Shown: one piece after another, positions 53,861 through 64,000 of the stretch | Numbering within the stretch: position 1 is the stretch's first letter | How the letters are laid out: each line of letters opens with the position of its first letter | Assembly: GCF_964204645.1 (NCBI RefSeq) | Contig: NC_134028.1 | Coordinates: 10,021,001-10,085,000 of the forward strand | DNA: 64,000 nucleotides | Direction of reading: 5' to 3' | Origin: Tubulanus polymorphus | Lineage: Eukaryota > Nemertea > Palaeonemertea > Tubulaniformes > Tubulanidae | The notes under the pieces: generated by a model | Database searches by the model: none | Seen by the model: the letters and a program-made list of their open reading frames with translations, nothing else | What the model was told of the DNA's origin: nothing | Made by a program: the position numbers and the translations under genes

Positions 53861-54027
53861 ATATCTTTATATTTAACTAAATTTTGTGGGATTATCTTAT
53901 CTAATTTATCTTGTTTTACTTGACGCCATATATTTTTGTTAGAAGGATAAGCAACCGAACTATCAGGGTTGTAATATAAATTTCTTAAATATTGTTCTTT
54001 AGTATTAGGAGTTTTTTTACCACCCAT
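53861..54027 (-). pseudogene. int: Integrase N-terminal fragment (re-duplicated)
   Basis: Near-identical to 50640-50813. Begins MGGKKTPNTKEQYLRN and ends at the junction after KYKDIN. Spaced 3214 bp from the parent copy. Confidence 0.85.
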
Positions 54028-54057
54028 TTATATATCCTTAATTTTAACTTTATATTT

Positions 54058-54530
54058 CTAATATTGAATACTATCTAATTATGAATTTACAATATTTAAT
54101 TGTGCGTCAGATATAATATAAAAGTGCATTTTGAAATTTTTGTCTCCTCTTTTCTTTACCATGAATAATTGTATTCCATCTTAAGTGTTCTGTAGTTTTT
54201 TCCCAGAACCATGTAATGAATTATCCTCTGTTGTTCTAAAATCTAACCATAGTGCGTATTTATTGCCGGTATAATAATCAATTTGATTAATATTACAATT
54301 TTCAAATGATTTCACTTCTTCATATATAAAATGTTTTCCAATTTCTGGCCATTGATCTATCATTCTCATTCCTTGACAAAATATTTTATTTGCTATTCCT
54401 TCGATAGTTATTTCTACTTTTGTTATTTCAGGATAATAATAGTTATCAACCTTTATTGCGCCATTAGAATATGTTGCAATGGTAAAAAATATTAATATAC
54501 CTTTAATAGATCTTCTTGGGAAGTTAATAT
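54058..54530 (-). pseudogene. Capsid C-terminal fragment (re-duplicated)
   Basis: Near-identical to 50844-51316 with a few changes, including a one-base loss at about 54181. It contains GMRMIDQWPEI and LHGSGKKLQNT and ends at NINFPRRSIKGILI, next to the hairpin at 54532. Confidence 0.85.
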
Positions 54531-54531
54531 T

Positions 54532-54563
54532 TAGGGTTTTCTGTTATTTCACAGAAAACCCTA
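54532..54563. repeat. Perfect 13-bp hairpin at the Polinton/host boundary
   Basis: TAGGGTTTTCTGT - TATTTC - ACAGAAAACCCTA. It lies exactly where capsid homology ends and non-Polinton DNA begins. Confidence 0.85.
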
Positions 54564-54570
54564 TTGATAT

Positions 54571-55530
54571 CCGCGTGATTATTATTACTATTATTTTCTT
54601 CCACACTATTTTTACCAAAAGAACATAGGCTTTGTTACCTTACCGCTGTTTCATATACAATCCATATAATATCGTTCAGCTCACTGAGATCTACAAATAG
54701 CCCGCGTGTTTTTTCACGAATCATCGTTACAAAAGCGCTGTCGGGCCGTAAACATCGAAAATTTAGCCCCATTCAATGGGGCGACATGTTTTTCGAGTCG
54801 TCATCCCGAAATCAACCCGCAGGCCGACTGTCACTTCGATTATCAATTCAAGTATAATTGAACTAATTTTTTGCCGCAGACTTCACATTCAGTCGCGGTC
54901 TTCAAACAGTGATTTTAACAATAGCCCATTTTCCTCATCAAATCATATTACCGATACACTAGAAATTTACTACTTTAGATTTTAAAAGCACTGTCGAGCC
55001 GAAAACATCGACGAATCGACGTGTGTTACTACATCGTCGTTCCGGGGATCAGCTGCGAGTTTCTCCTCATCATGAGAATCAAATCGAGTACAAATTAATT
55101 TATAACTACCAGTGATTTGGCTGCAGGCGTCAAGCAGTTAGTTTAGCAATACCTATTTTTCTTTACCAAATTAACCGTGTATTTACTAAGATAAATCATA
55201 AGTGTACCGGGGAGTCGTAGGCCAAAACTAAACACGCCGAAGAGATATAGCGGAGAAAAGGTGTTATGTCGACGAGGTATCAAAATAAAGAAATATATTT
55301 ATCCGGCCGCGGGCTTCAACCTCTATATCAATACTATCAATACTCTATATTTCCTACTGTACATACCGATCATTGTCAAATCCACAAGGTATTTACTAAA
55401 TACAAGTATACAACACACTCCTATCCGTATGCTGGACTCACACTTGACATTCGGAGTAAGCGTTCGCTGTGGAGGAAAGGAGATCGTTCGCTGTGTCGCT
55501 TGAAGTGTTTATCGAGTTTTACGCGACCTT
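54571..55530 (+). repeat. 0.95-kb direct repeat, left copy
   Basis: Matches 59340-60290 over its whole length with many small differences (for example TTTTCTTCCACACTATTTTT, AGCACTGTCGAGCCG, GGAGTCGTAG, TTGACATTCGGAGTAAGCGT). No coding sense beyond short frames. Both copies face the same way and enclose the minisatellites and LINE remnant. Confidence 0.88.
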
Positions 55531-57367
55531 AAGGCTTTAGTATGGTGGCTGATACGATAAAAAAACACGAATATGCAAATGAGGGCGACATTACGACAAA
55601 ACGACAAAACTAAAATAACGCGAGAAAACAATGATTTTGATTTTGTCGCCCGCGACAATTCAATATTTTGGTTTTATCGCCCGCGACAATTCATTATTTT
55701 GGTTTTATCACTTGCGACAATTCATTATTTTGGTTTTGTTGCCCGCGAAAATTCAATATTTTGGTTTTAACGCCCACGACAATTAACTACTTTGGTTTTA
55801 CCGCCAGCGACAATTCAGTATTTTGGTTTTATCACTTGCGACAATTCATTATTTTGGTTTTGTTGCCCGCGAAAATTCAAAATTTTTTTGTTTTATCGCC
55901 CACGACAATTCACTACTTTGGTTTTATCGCCAGCGACAATTCATTATTTTGGTTTTATCGCCCGCGACAATTCTTCTTTATGGTTTTGTCGCACGCAACA
56001 ATTCATTATTTTGGTTTTATATTTTGTTTTTGTCGCCCGCGACAATTCAATATTTTGGTTTTATCGCCTGCGAAAATTCAATATTTTGGTTTTATCGCCC
56101 GAGACAATTCATTATTTTGGTTTTATCGCCGGCGACAATTCATTATTACGGTTTTATCGCCCGCGACAATTCATTATTTTGGTTTTGTCGCCCGCGACAA
56201 TTCACCATTTTGGTTTTGTAACCCGCGACAATTCATTATTTTGGTTTTATCGCCCGCGACAATTCATTATTTTGGTTTTATCGCCCGCGACAATTCATTA
56301 TTTTGGTTTTGTCGCCCCGACAATTCTTTTTTGGTTTTGTTGCCCGCGACAAATCATTAGTTTGGTTTTGTCGCCCGCGACAATTCAATATTTTGGTTTT
56401 GTCGCCCGCAACAATTCAATATTTTGGTTTTATCGCCCGCGACAATTCATTACTTTGGTTTTATCTCCAGCGACAATTCATTATTTTGGTTTTGTCGCCC
56501 GCGACAATTCTTCTTTTTGGTTTTGTCGCCCGCGACAATTCATTAGTTTGGTTTTGTCGCCCGCGACAATTCAATATTTTGGTTTTGTTGCCCGCAACAA
56601 TTCAATATTTTGGTTTTATCGACCGCGACAATTCATTACTTTGGTTTTATCTCCAGCGACAATTCATTATTTTGGTTTTGTCGCCCGCGACAATTCTTCT
56701 TTTTGGTTTTGTCGCCCGCGACAATTCATTATTTTGGTTTTATATTTTGTTTTAGTCGCCCGCGACAATTTTTTTTTTGGTTTTGTCGCCCGCGACAATT
56801 CAATATTTTGGTTTTGTCGCTTGCGACAATTCATTATTTTGGTTTAATCGCCCGTGACAATTCAATATTTTGGTTTTATCGCCTGGACAATTCACCATTT
56901 TGGTTTTGTCGCCCGCGACAATTTATTATTTTGGTTTTGTCGCCCCAACAATTCTTTTTTTGGTTTTGTCGCCCGCGACAATTCAATGTTTTGGTTTTAT
57001 CGCCCATGACAATTCATTACTTTGGTTTTATCTCCAGTGACAATTCATTATTTTGGTTTTGTCACCCGCGACAATTCTTCTTTTGGTTTTGACGCCCGCG
57101 AAAATTCATTATTTTGGTTTTATATTTTGTTTTTGTCGCCCGCGACAATCTTTTTTTTTGGTTTTGTCGCCCGCGACAATTCATTATTTTGGTTTTATCG
57201 CCCGCGACAATTCAATATTTTGGTTTTATCGCCCGCGATAATTCATTATTTTGGTTTGATTGCTTGCGACAATTCATTATTTTGGTTTTGTCGCACGAGA
57301 CAATTCATTATTTTGGTTTTATCGCCCGCGACAATTCCTTATTTTGGTTTTGTCACCCGAAGAAAAT
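55531..57367. repeat. 31-bp minisatellite (array 1, from 55636, about 55 units)
   Basis: Unit of the form TCGCCCGCGACAATTCATTA followed by TTTTGGTTTTA. Because 31 is not a multiple of three, all three plus-strand frames stay open for long stretches and give repetitive peptides; these are not genes. Each unit boundary contains TTGTCGC-CC-GCGACAA or a near version, a 7-bp hairpin. 55531-55635 is unique flanking DNA. Confidence 0.92.
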
Positions 57368-57689
57368 TTTGAAGACGCTTTGATCAATTACCTTGATCTT
57401 TCGTTTATATTTGAATCTACCAAAGGCCCATCAGCATAAGAAAATTGGGTCGATCTGACTCAAGATGGCCGTCCTATGACCTTTTTAGTGCCCAAAAATG
57501 TCAATTTTGGCCAGAATTCTAGGTCCTGTAGCTTCCTACTGGTTTGCCATTTCTCATTGCAATTGCTGATGGGTATTCTTTAGAGAGGGATGTTTTATAC
57601 CTGGGACAGGTATTTTGATCAGCCAATTATGACGCAATTTGCGGCCATCTTGGTGTCATCAGTACTCATTCGTAGGTGGGAAAAAGTTT
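57368..57689. other. Unique spacer between minisatellite and 155-bp array
   Basis: No gene or repeat seen. Contains AAGATGGCCGTCCTATGACC and similar low-copy-looking sequence; it may be a diverged first unit of the following array. Confidence 0.4.
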
Positions 57690-58445
57690 TTCCACATTAA
57701 ATTGATACCTAAGCATATTGTGTTACTATATTCAATTGGAAAGTTGTAGCCCATAACGTGTTCTATGATTTTGGTGAGTTTCAAGGTCATGGGTTTTTGT
57801 ATGTGGCCATCAGGGGGCGTTGAATAATACAATAACTTAGCATCGCTATATTATATTTGTACCAAGGCATATTTTGTTACCACAACCAATTGCAAAGTTA
57901 TATCTCATGACATCGTCTATGATTGTGGTGAGTTTTTAAGAACATTAGTTATTCCATATAGTCACCAGGGGGCGTTGAATAGTAGAAAAGCTTAGTTTTT
58001 CCTTATTAGATTGGTACCTAGGCATAGTTTGTTACCATGATCCATTGCAAAGTTGTAGTTCATGACATCGTCTATGATTGTGGTGAGTTTTTAAGGACAT
58101 TAGTTATTCCATATAGTCACCAGGGGGCGCTGAATAGTAGAATGGCTTAGTATTTCCTTATTAGATTGGTGCCTAGGCATATTTTGTTACTATGATCAAT
58201 TGCAAAGTTGTATTTCATGACATGTACTACGATTGTGGTGAGTTTTAAGGTCATTGGGTTTTGCATATGGTCACCAGGGGGCGTTGAATAGTAGAATAAC
58301 TTAGTATTTTCATATTAAATTGGTAACGAGGCATATTTTGTTATCACAATCAATTACAAAATCAAAGCTTCTCACATGTTCTATGATTGTGGTGGGTTTC
58401 AATGTCATTGGTTTTTGTATATGGTCACTAGAGGGCGTTATGTAT
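57690..58445. repeat. 155-bp tandem repeat, about five units, each with a CACCAGGGGGCG box
   Basis: The marker GCATATTTTGTTA occurs at about 57713, 57867, 58022, 58177 and 58331 (period 154-155). Each unit also carries CACCAGGGGGCGTTGAATAG or a variant at about 57809, 57963, 58118, 58272 and 58425. Confidence 0.9.
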
Positions 58446-58511
58446 TGAAATTGTTAGATTGTTGAGCATTTGAAACCACTTCCCAAGTGAGCATGGTGTC
58501 CCTGGACCCCT

Positions 58512-58975
58512 ATTTTGGTTTTGTCACCCGCGACAATTCAATATTTTGTTTTGCCGTCTGCAACAATTCATTATTTGGTTTTATCGCCCGCTACAATTCA
58601 ATATTTTGGTTTTAACGCCCGCGTCAATTCATATTGCGGTTTTATCGCCCGCGAAAATTCATTATTGCGGTTTTATCGCCCGCGACAATTCATTATTTTG
58701 GTTTTGTCGCACGCAACAATTCAATATTTTGTTTTGCCGTCTGCGACAATTCATTGTTTGGTTTTATCGCCCGCGACAATTCAATATTTTGGTTTTAACG
58801 CCCGCGTCAATTCATTATTGCGGTTTTATCGCCCGCGAAAATTCATTATTTTGGTTTTATCGCCCGCGACAATTCATTATTTTTGTTTTGTCGCCCGTGA
58901 CAAATCAATATTTTGGTTTTGTCACCCGCGACAATTCATAATTTTGGTTTTGTCGCCCGTGGTTTTGTCAGAACA
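58512..58975. repeat. 31-bp minisatellite (array 2, about 15 units)
   Basis: Same unit as the array at 55636-57367 but with more variants (CCGTCTGCGACAATTCATTG, AACGCCCGCGTCAATTCA). The 155-bp array therefore sits inside a split minisatellite. Confidence 0.9.
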
Positions 58976-58982
58976 TTAAGTT

Positions 58983-59290
58983 TTTTGGTCGAACAGTGTG
59001 TTAAGGTCGTTTTGGAAATTTACTCGGTCTGGTATATTTTGGATTACTGTGTATGTCATTTGTCAGGACATTAAACAGAAGACGACTTAGGATACTACCT
59101 TGCGTTACTCCAATAGTTAGACCGTCTCATTCCAAGATGAGGCGTTCCGTTGATTTCGGTTACAAGTTTCCGTTCAGAGATAACTGCTGAGCCATTTGGG
59201 TGACCTATCATTGATACTGTTTCCTAATAGCCTGTTTAGTAATGGCTGATGCTGAGCCTTATCAAATGCTTTGTTGAAATCCACCGTTGG
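58983..59290 (-). pseudogene. LINE reverse transcriptase fragment
   Basis: On the minus strand: TVDFNKAFDKAQHQPLLNRL, WLSSYL, then after a frameshift GVTQGSILSRLLFNVLTNDI. The DFxKAFD and GVxQGSxLxxLLF patterns are RT motifs A-side and B of non-LTR retrotransposons. Only about 100 codons remain; the YxDD motif is absent. Confidence 0.82.
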
Positions 59291-59339
59291 ACATGATTCT
59301 AAGACTGTGCAGAAAACCCGTTATCGCTGCTTTGCAGCT

Positions 59340-60290
59340 ATATTCATTATTATTTTCTTCCACACTATTTTTACTAAAAGAACAAAGGCTTTGTTACCTT
59401 GACGCTGTTGTCGATACAATCCATCTGATATCATTCAGCTCACTTCGATCTACAAATACCCCGTGCGTATTTCGAAGAATCATCGTTACAAAAGCACTGT
59501 CGGACCGTAAACATCGAAAATTGAGCCCCATTCAAAGAGCCGACATGTTTTTCTAAGTCCTCTTTCCGAAATCTACCGCACGTTTCTTGTCACATCAATT
59601 ATCAATTCAAGCATAAATTAACAAATTTATTACCCAAAGATTGCCCATTCTGTCGCGGTTTTTAAAAACTAATTTTAACAATAGCCCATTTTCCTCATCA
59701 AATCGTATTACCGATATACAGGAAATTTACTACTTTAGATTTTAAAAGCACTGTCGAGCCGTAAACATCGACGAATCGACGTGTGTCACTACATCGTCGT
59801 TCGGGGGGATCAGCTGCGAGTTTCACCTCATGGGAATCAAATCGAGTACAAATTAATTTATTACTACCAGTGATTTGGCTGCGGGCGTCATGCAGTTAGT
59901 TTAGCAATACCTATTTTTCTTTATCAAATTAACCGTGTATTTACTAAGATAAATAATAAGTGTACCGGGGAGTCGTAGACCTAAACGAAACACGCCGAAG
60001 AGATATAGCGGAGAAAAGCTGTTATGTCGACGAGGTATCAAAATAAAAGAATATATTACTTTATTTGGCCGCGGGCTTCAACCTCTATATCAATACCATC
60101 AATACTCTATATTTCCTACAGTACATACCGATCATTGTCAAATGCACAAGGTATTTACTAAATACAAGTATATAACACAATCCTTTCCGTATGCTGGACT
60201 CACACTTGACATTCGGAGTAAGCGTTCGCTGTGGGGGAAAGGGATCGTTCGCTGTGTCGCTTCATTGAAGTGTTTATCGAGTTTGACGCG
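59340..60290 (+). repeat. 0.95-kb direct repeat, right copy
   Basis: Second copy of 54571-55530, ending just before the left terminus of Polinton copy D. Differences are spread evenly, so the duplication is not very recent. No gene. Confidence 0.88.
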
Positions 60291-60349
60291 GCTGTAGGCC
60301 TACCGGTACTGAGCTTTACTGTCTCAAACGAACACAGTATAATTGTTGC

Positions 60350-60424
60350 AGTAATTGGAAAAGTGGGCTTTCATACCAGAGGGCGAGACACCACTCATCA
60401 CCAAGTAATTTGTTTTCCTTATAA
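60350..60424 (+). repeat. Left terminal repeat and leader of Polinton copy D
   Basis: AGTAATTGGAAAAGTGGGCT, then TTCATACCAGAGGGCGAGAC, then ACCACTCATC as in copy C. The AGTAAT start matches the palindromic ends at 28085 and 16377. A short AAGTAATTTGTTTTCC stretch and TTATAAATG precede PolB. Confidence 0.85.
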
Positions 60425-63400
60425 ATGGGGGAGAATGAACACCAACCAGAAAACAATAATGTCAATAAAAATCAATATTATTGTCAATATTGTAAAAAAT
60501 ACATCGATACATCTCATAAAACACGACATGAAAAATCTGCAAATCATATAAAAAATGTAATAGATTTTGAAACTCCAGAAAATTCCAATGAAAGAAAAGA
60601 ACGATTAGAAAATATGAATGTGGATGAAATAAAATGTGAAGTTTGTAATGAATTTATAGTAAAAAGGAATTATAATAGACATCTCGAATCACAAAACATT
60701 ATAAAAATTTAAATAAAAATGTTTTAGGATTAGAATATTTTGATAATAAACCTCAACAAGTAAAAGAATCAACTTCAAAAACTAAATCCATTTCAAATAA
60801 ACCTTACACGGAAAATGTTAGAAATTATATTGATTCACTAGAAATAAAAGATACAATTGAAATTTTAGAAACATTACATAGTAAAATTGGTCCTGCAGCT
60901 ATTATATTTAGATTTTTTAAAGGTACAACAATAGAAGATTATAGTAAATTTAATGAAATAATAGAAAAAATACTTGATTTGATAACAGATGTTGAATATC
61001 CAAAAATTAGTATCTCTGGGAAAGTAAGTTTTATAAAGTCAGAAGAAAAAATGAATTATAATATTCAAACACTCTCTGAAGAAATAATTTCAAAAACACA
61101 AATAAAAGAGAAGTTAGAAAAAATATTTAATGAATTTAAACGTCATATTGAAGAAAGATATTTTGAGGGTTCTGGCTTAAAATTGAATGAAATTATATAT
61201 TTAGATTTAAATGTTTATAATACAAAAAGAAATAAAACATCAAAAAGTAATAAAATGTTTAAAAATGATTCAAACTTTACAACAGAAAAGGATATTAAAG
61301 CATCATCTTATATTAAATTACCATTTACAACAAAAGCAGTAATAAATATTCAAAATGAAGATAATAAATGTTTTCTATGGTCAATTATTAGTTGTTTACA
61401 CCAAACAGAAGATATGACGCATAGTTTTAGAATAACAAATTACCGGAAATATGAAACATTATATAAAATTGATCAATATCCAGTAACTATAAAAATGATT
61501 CCTAAAATAGAAAAAGTTAATAATTTAAAAATAAATGTATTCGAATTAATGCAATTACCAAAGACAAAAGGTGAAAATATTAAAGATTATACATTGGAAG
61601 CTTTATATTTAACAGAATATTATGATGATGAAAATGCTATAGATTTGTTATATTACAAAAAAGATGAAAATGAACATTATATGTGGTTAAAACAAATTGA
61701 TTTATTCTTTAGAACAGAAAGTGATCATCATCATAAAATTTATCTATGTAGAAAATGTTTATCTAAATTTATGACTGGGAATACATTACTAAAACATAAA
61801 GAATTATGTGATAATAAAGATTTTTGTAAATTAATAATGCCAACAGAAAAAGATTATAAATTGAAATTTACTAATCATAAATTTAAAAATATTGTTCCAT
61901 TTGTAATTTATGGGGATTTTGAATCGTTGAATAAAGAATTAACTGATCAAGATAGAAAAGAAATATATAACAAAAAGCAATTATTAAAATCAATGGATAA
62001 AGGAAGTGAATTAAATGAAGATATAATTCAAGACCCAACAATTATAAATACAATTAAAAAAGTTCATCAAAGAGCTGCTGCTTATGGAATTTATATAAAA
62101 TCAAATTATCCCGAATTATATGAAAGTCAATATATTTCTTTTAGAGGTGAAAATGTAGTTAATGATTTTTGTGATAAAATGATTGAATTAGAAAGTGATT
62201 CTGTAAAATTATTAAACAAAAATAAAAGAATAGTTATGACAAAAGAAGATGAAATTGATTTTAATTATGCAACATATTGTTGTTATTGTGAAAAACGTTT
62301 TTATTCATTTGATAAAAGAGTTAGAGATCATGATCATTTAAATTCAAAATATCGTGGAGCTGCTCATGAAGATTGCAATTTACAAGCTAAAAAAGTAAAT
62401 TTCGTACCAATATTATTTCATAATTTATCAGGATATGATACCCATCTATTTATAAAACAATTATCGGGAAAATTGGATGCAATTAATCAAGAAATAGAAG
62501 AATATAATGCTATGAATGAAGCAAATGTAAGAAAATATGATTTTAAACTATCAGCTAAAACATCTGAAAATTATATTTCATTTCAATTTGGTTGCATTAG
62601 ATTTTTAGATTCTTATAGATTTCTAGCAAATTCATTAGATATTTTATCAAAAAGTTTAGTTGATAATGATTTTGTTATAACTCGATATTATTATCCAAAT
62701 GACCAAGATTTTAAATTATTGAGATATAAAGGCGCAATACCTTACTCATTTTATAAAACGCATGATGATTTCAAAGAAACAAAATTATTAAAAGATCAAT
62801 TTTATGATAAATTAAAAGAGGAGTATGTGAAAGATGAAGTGTTTAATAGAACATAAATATTTTAAATATTTGGAACCATTTTAAGATGAAAAATCATGGT
62901 GAATTAGTTGATTTATATTTAAAATCAGATGTTATGATATTGGCTGATATATTTGAAAAATTTAGAGAAGTTAATTTGAATCATTTTAATGTTGATCCTT
63001 GTTATTGCTACTCTAGTCCTGGTTTAACCTGGCAATGTGGTTTAAAATATACAAATGTAGAATTAGATTTATTAAAAGAACCAGATATGGTTTTATTATT
63101 TGAAAAATCAATTAGAGGTGGAATTAGTGGTGTTATGGGAGATAGGTATTTTAAAGCAAATGATGAATATAAATTATTATATATTGACGCCAATAATTTA
63201 TATGGTTGGGCAATGATGCAACCTCAACCACATAAAAATTTTATATTAACAGACGTTGAAAATGGTGATAAAACTGATTGGGAAAGCGCAATTGCGAGTT
63301 TAAAAGATGAAGCACCAATTGGTTATTTCTTTGTAGTTGATTTAGAATATCCTGAAAATATAAAGTTTAAAACAAGAAACTTACCTTATTGCCCAAAACA

Positions 63401-64000
63401 TTTAACTGTAGATGATAGTTATTTAAGTGAATACCAGAAGAAAATAAAACCGAAAGATCATGTTTTTACAGAAAAATTAATACTTACTCAAAATAATAAA
63501 TACAATTATATTGTTCATTATAGAATGTTAAAATTTTATCTAAAACAAGGAATGAAATTAAAGAAAGTACATAGATATATTGAATTTAATCAATCGAAGT
63601 GGTTAGAAAAATATATAGATTTCAATACTCAACAGAGAACCATATCAAAAACAGATTTTGAAAAAGATTTTTTCAAATTGATGAACAATAGTTTTTATGG
63701 AAAAACATGTGAAAATATTAGAAATAGAAATGATATTGAATTAGTAAATAATTCTGAAAGATTAAGACATTTACAATCAAGTCCTAGACATTTAGGAAAT
63801 AAAAGGTTTGAAGATTATTTAACCACGGTAAAATTAAAAAGAACGTCCATGAAATTTAATAAACCAATATTTATAGGTTCAACTGTTTTAGAAATATCAA
63901 AATTATTAATGTATGATTTTTATTATAATGTTTTGCAACCACTTTTTGGGGAAAAGCATATTGAAATATTATATTTTGATTCTGTAACAGCTGACACCCC
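60425..64000 (+). pseudogene. polB: Polinton DNA polymerase B (copy D), partial, frameshifted
   Basis: N-terminus MGENEHQPENNNVNKNQYY with two C2H2 fingers (YYCQYC ... HEKSANH and KCEVC ... HLESQ) up to a frameshift near 60700. A long frame to 62856 holds the exonuclease motifs (VIYGDFESLN about 61906; FHNLSGYDTHLF about 62419) and an endonuclease VII-like segment (CCYCEKRF ... RDHDHLNSKYRGAAH about 62280-62370). A second frameshift near 62855 leads to an open frame from 62886 to the window end with palm motif A (LLYIDANNLYGW, about 63176) and motif B (KLMNNSFYGKTCENI, about 63676), then motif C with the intein. The missing 3' part is outside the window. Confidence 0.9.
63981..64000 (+). other. 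Start of a third intein copy (cut by window end)
   Basis: The codon for Ser after the first Asp of motif C, then VTADTP, exactly as at 2264 and 36958. Only the first few residues are inside the window. Confidence 0.8.

Larger units (their letters stand above)
60350..64000 (+). mobile_element. Polinton copy D, left end (runs off the window)
   Basis: Terminal repeat followed by the 5' two thirds of PolB up to the first residues of the intein. It is close to copy C over the shared part but has fewer nonsense changes. Confidence 0.9.

Noticed and set aside
55636-57367. CRISPR-like array
   Set aside because: Units are contiguous without spacers, and the context is eukaryotic.
55668-57383. Several long overlapping plus-strand frames, up to 351 codons
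   Set aside because: They are the 31-bp minisatellite read in different phases; the peptides repeat every 31 residues and have no start or domain logic.
58515-58979. Frames of 131-154 codons
   Set aside because: Same minisatellite, second array.
54571-60290. LTR retrotransposon with 0.95-kb LTRs
   Set aside because: No TG...CA ends, no primer-binding site or gag/pol inside; the interior is satellite DNA and a LINE fragment.

Overview
The window is animal nuclear DNA, probably from an aquatic invertebrate, made almost entirely of mobile elements. Evidence for a eukaryotic host: a PIF/Harbinger transposon with a spliced accessory gene, a Penelope-like retroelement, a LINE reverse-transcriptase remnant, MITEs, and minisatellites. 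The species cannot be named from sequence alone. No tRNA, rRNA or clear single-copy host gene was seen.

The dominant component is Polinton/Maverick DNA (virus-like, self-synthesising transposons), visibly more AT-rich than its surroundings. Copy A (about 1728-16537) lacks the 5' part of its polymerase gene but keeps everything downstream: PolB 3' part, small genes, a candidate penton, several membrane or coiled-coil proteins, a probable major capsid protein, then on the minus strand the packaging ATPase, chromodomain integrase, two conserved small proteins, an HNH nuclease and a zinc-finger gene. Copy B (28085-32204) is only the right end of such an element, inverted relative to A. Copy C (from 32205) begins with a terminal repeat inside B's integrase and carries PolB, a minus-strand zinc-finger cassette, the capsid genes and an integrase fragment. 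It is interrupted by a Penelope element (41582-44791) and folds into an inverted second copy (49391-53860), followed by a 0.7 kb re-duplication (53861-54535). Copy D (60350-64000) starts with a terminal repeat and PolB and runs off the window.

Between A and B (16538-28084) lie a nonautonomous transposon with long inverted repeats (16566-17753), a 78-bp tandem repeat, the Harbinger element (18549-22360), small fold-back elements, a PIN-like remnant and a SWIM/YqaJ-type remnant. Between C and D (54536-60349) lie two copies of a 0.95 kb direct repeat flanking a 31-bp minisatellite, a 155-bp tandem array with CTCF-like boxes, and a LINE remnant.

Working together, a Polinton would replicate with its PolB, integrate with the integrase, package with the ATPase, and build a shell from major and minor capsid proteins. 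The most notable feature is an intein inserted in the catalytic motif C of PolB in all three polymerase copies (A, C, D), with a LAGLIDADG endonuclease domain in copy A. A second is a shared gene-start motif (T-tract, then TAAATAAATG or TATAAATG) in front of most Polinton genes. Most genes carry frameshifts or stops. Many are one-base changes in A-runs, so true decay and uncorrected sequencing error are both possible.
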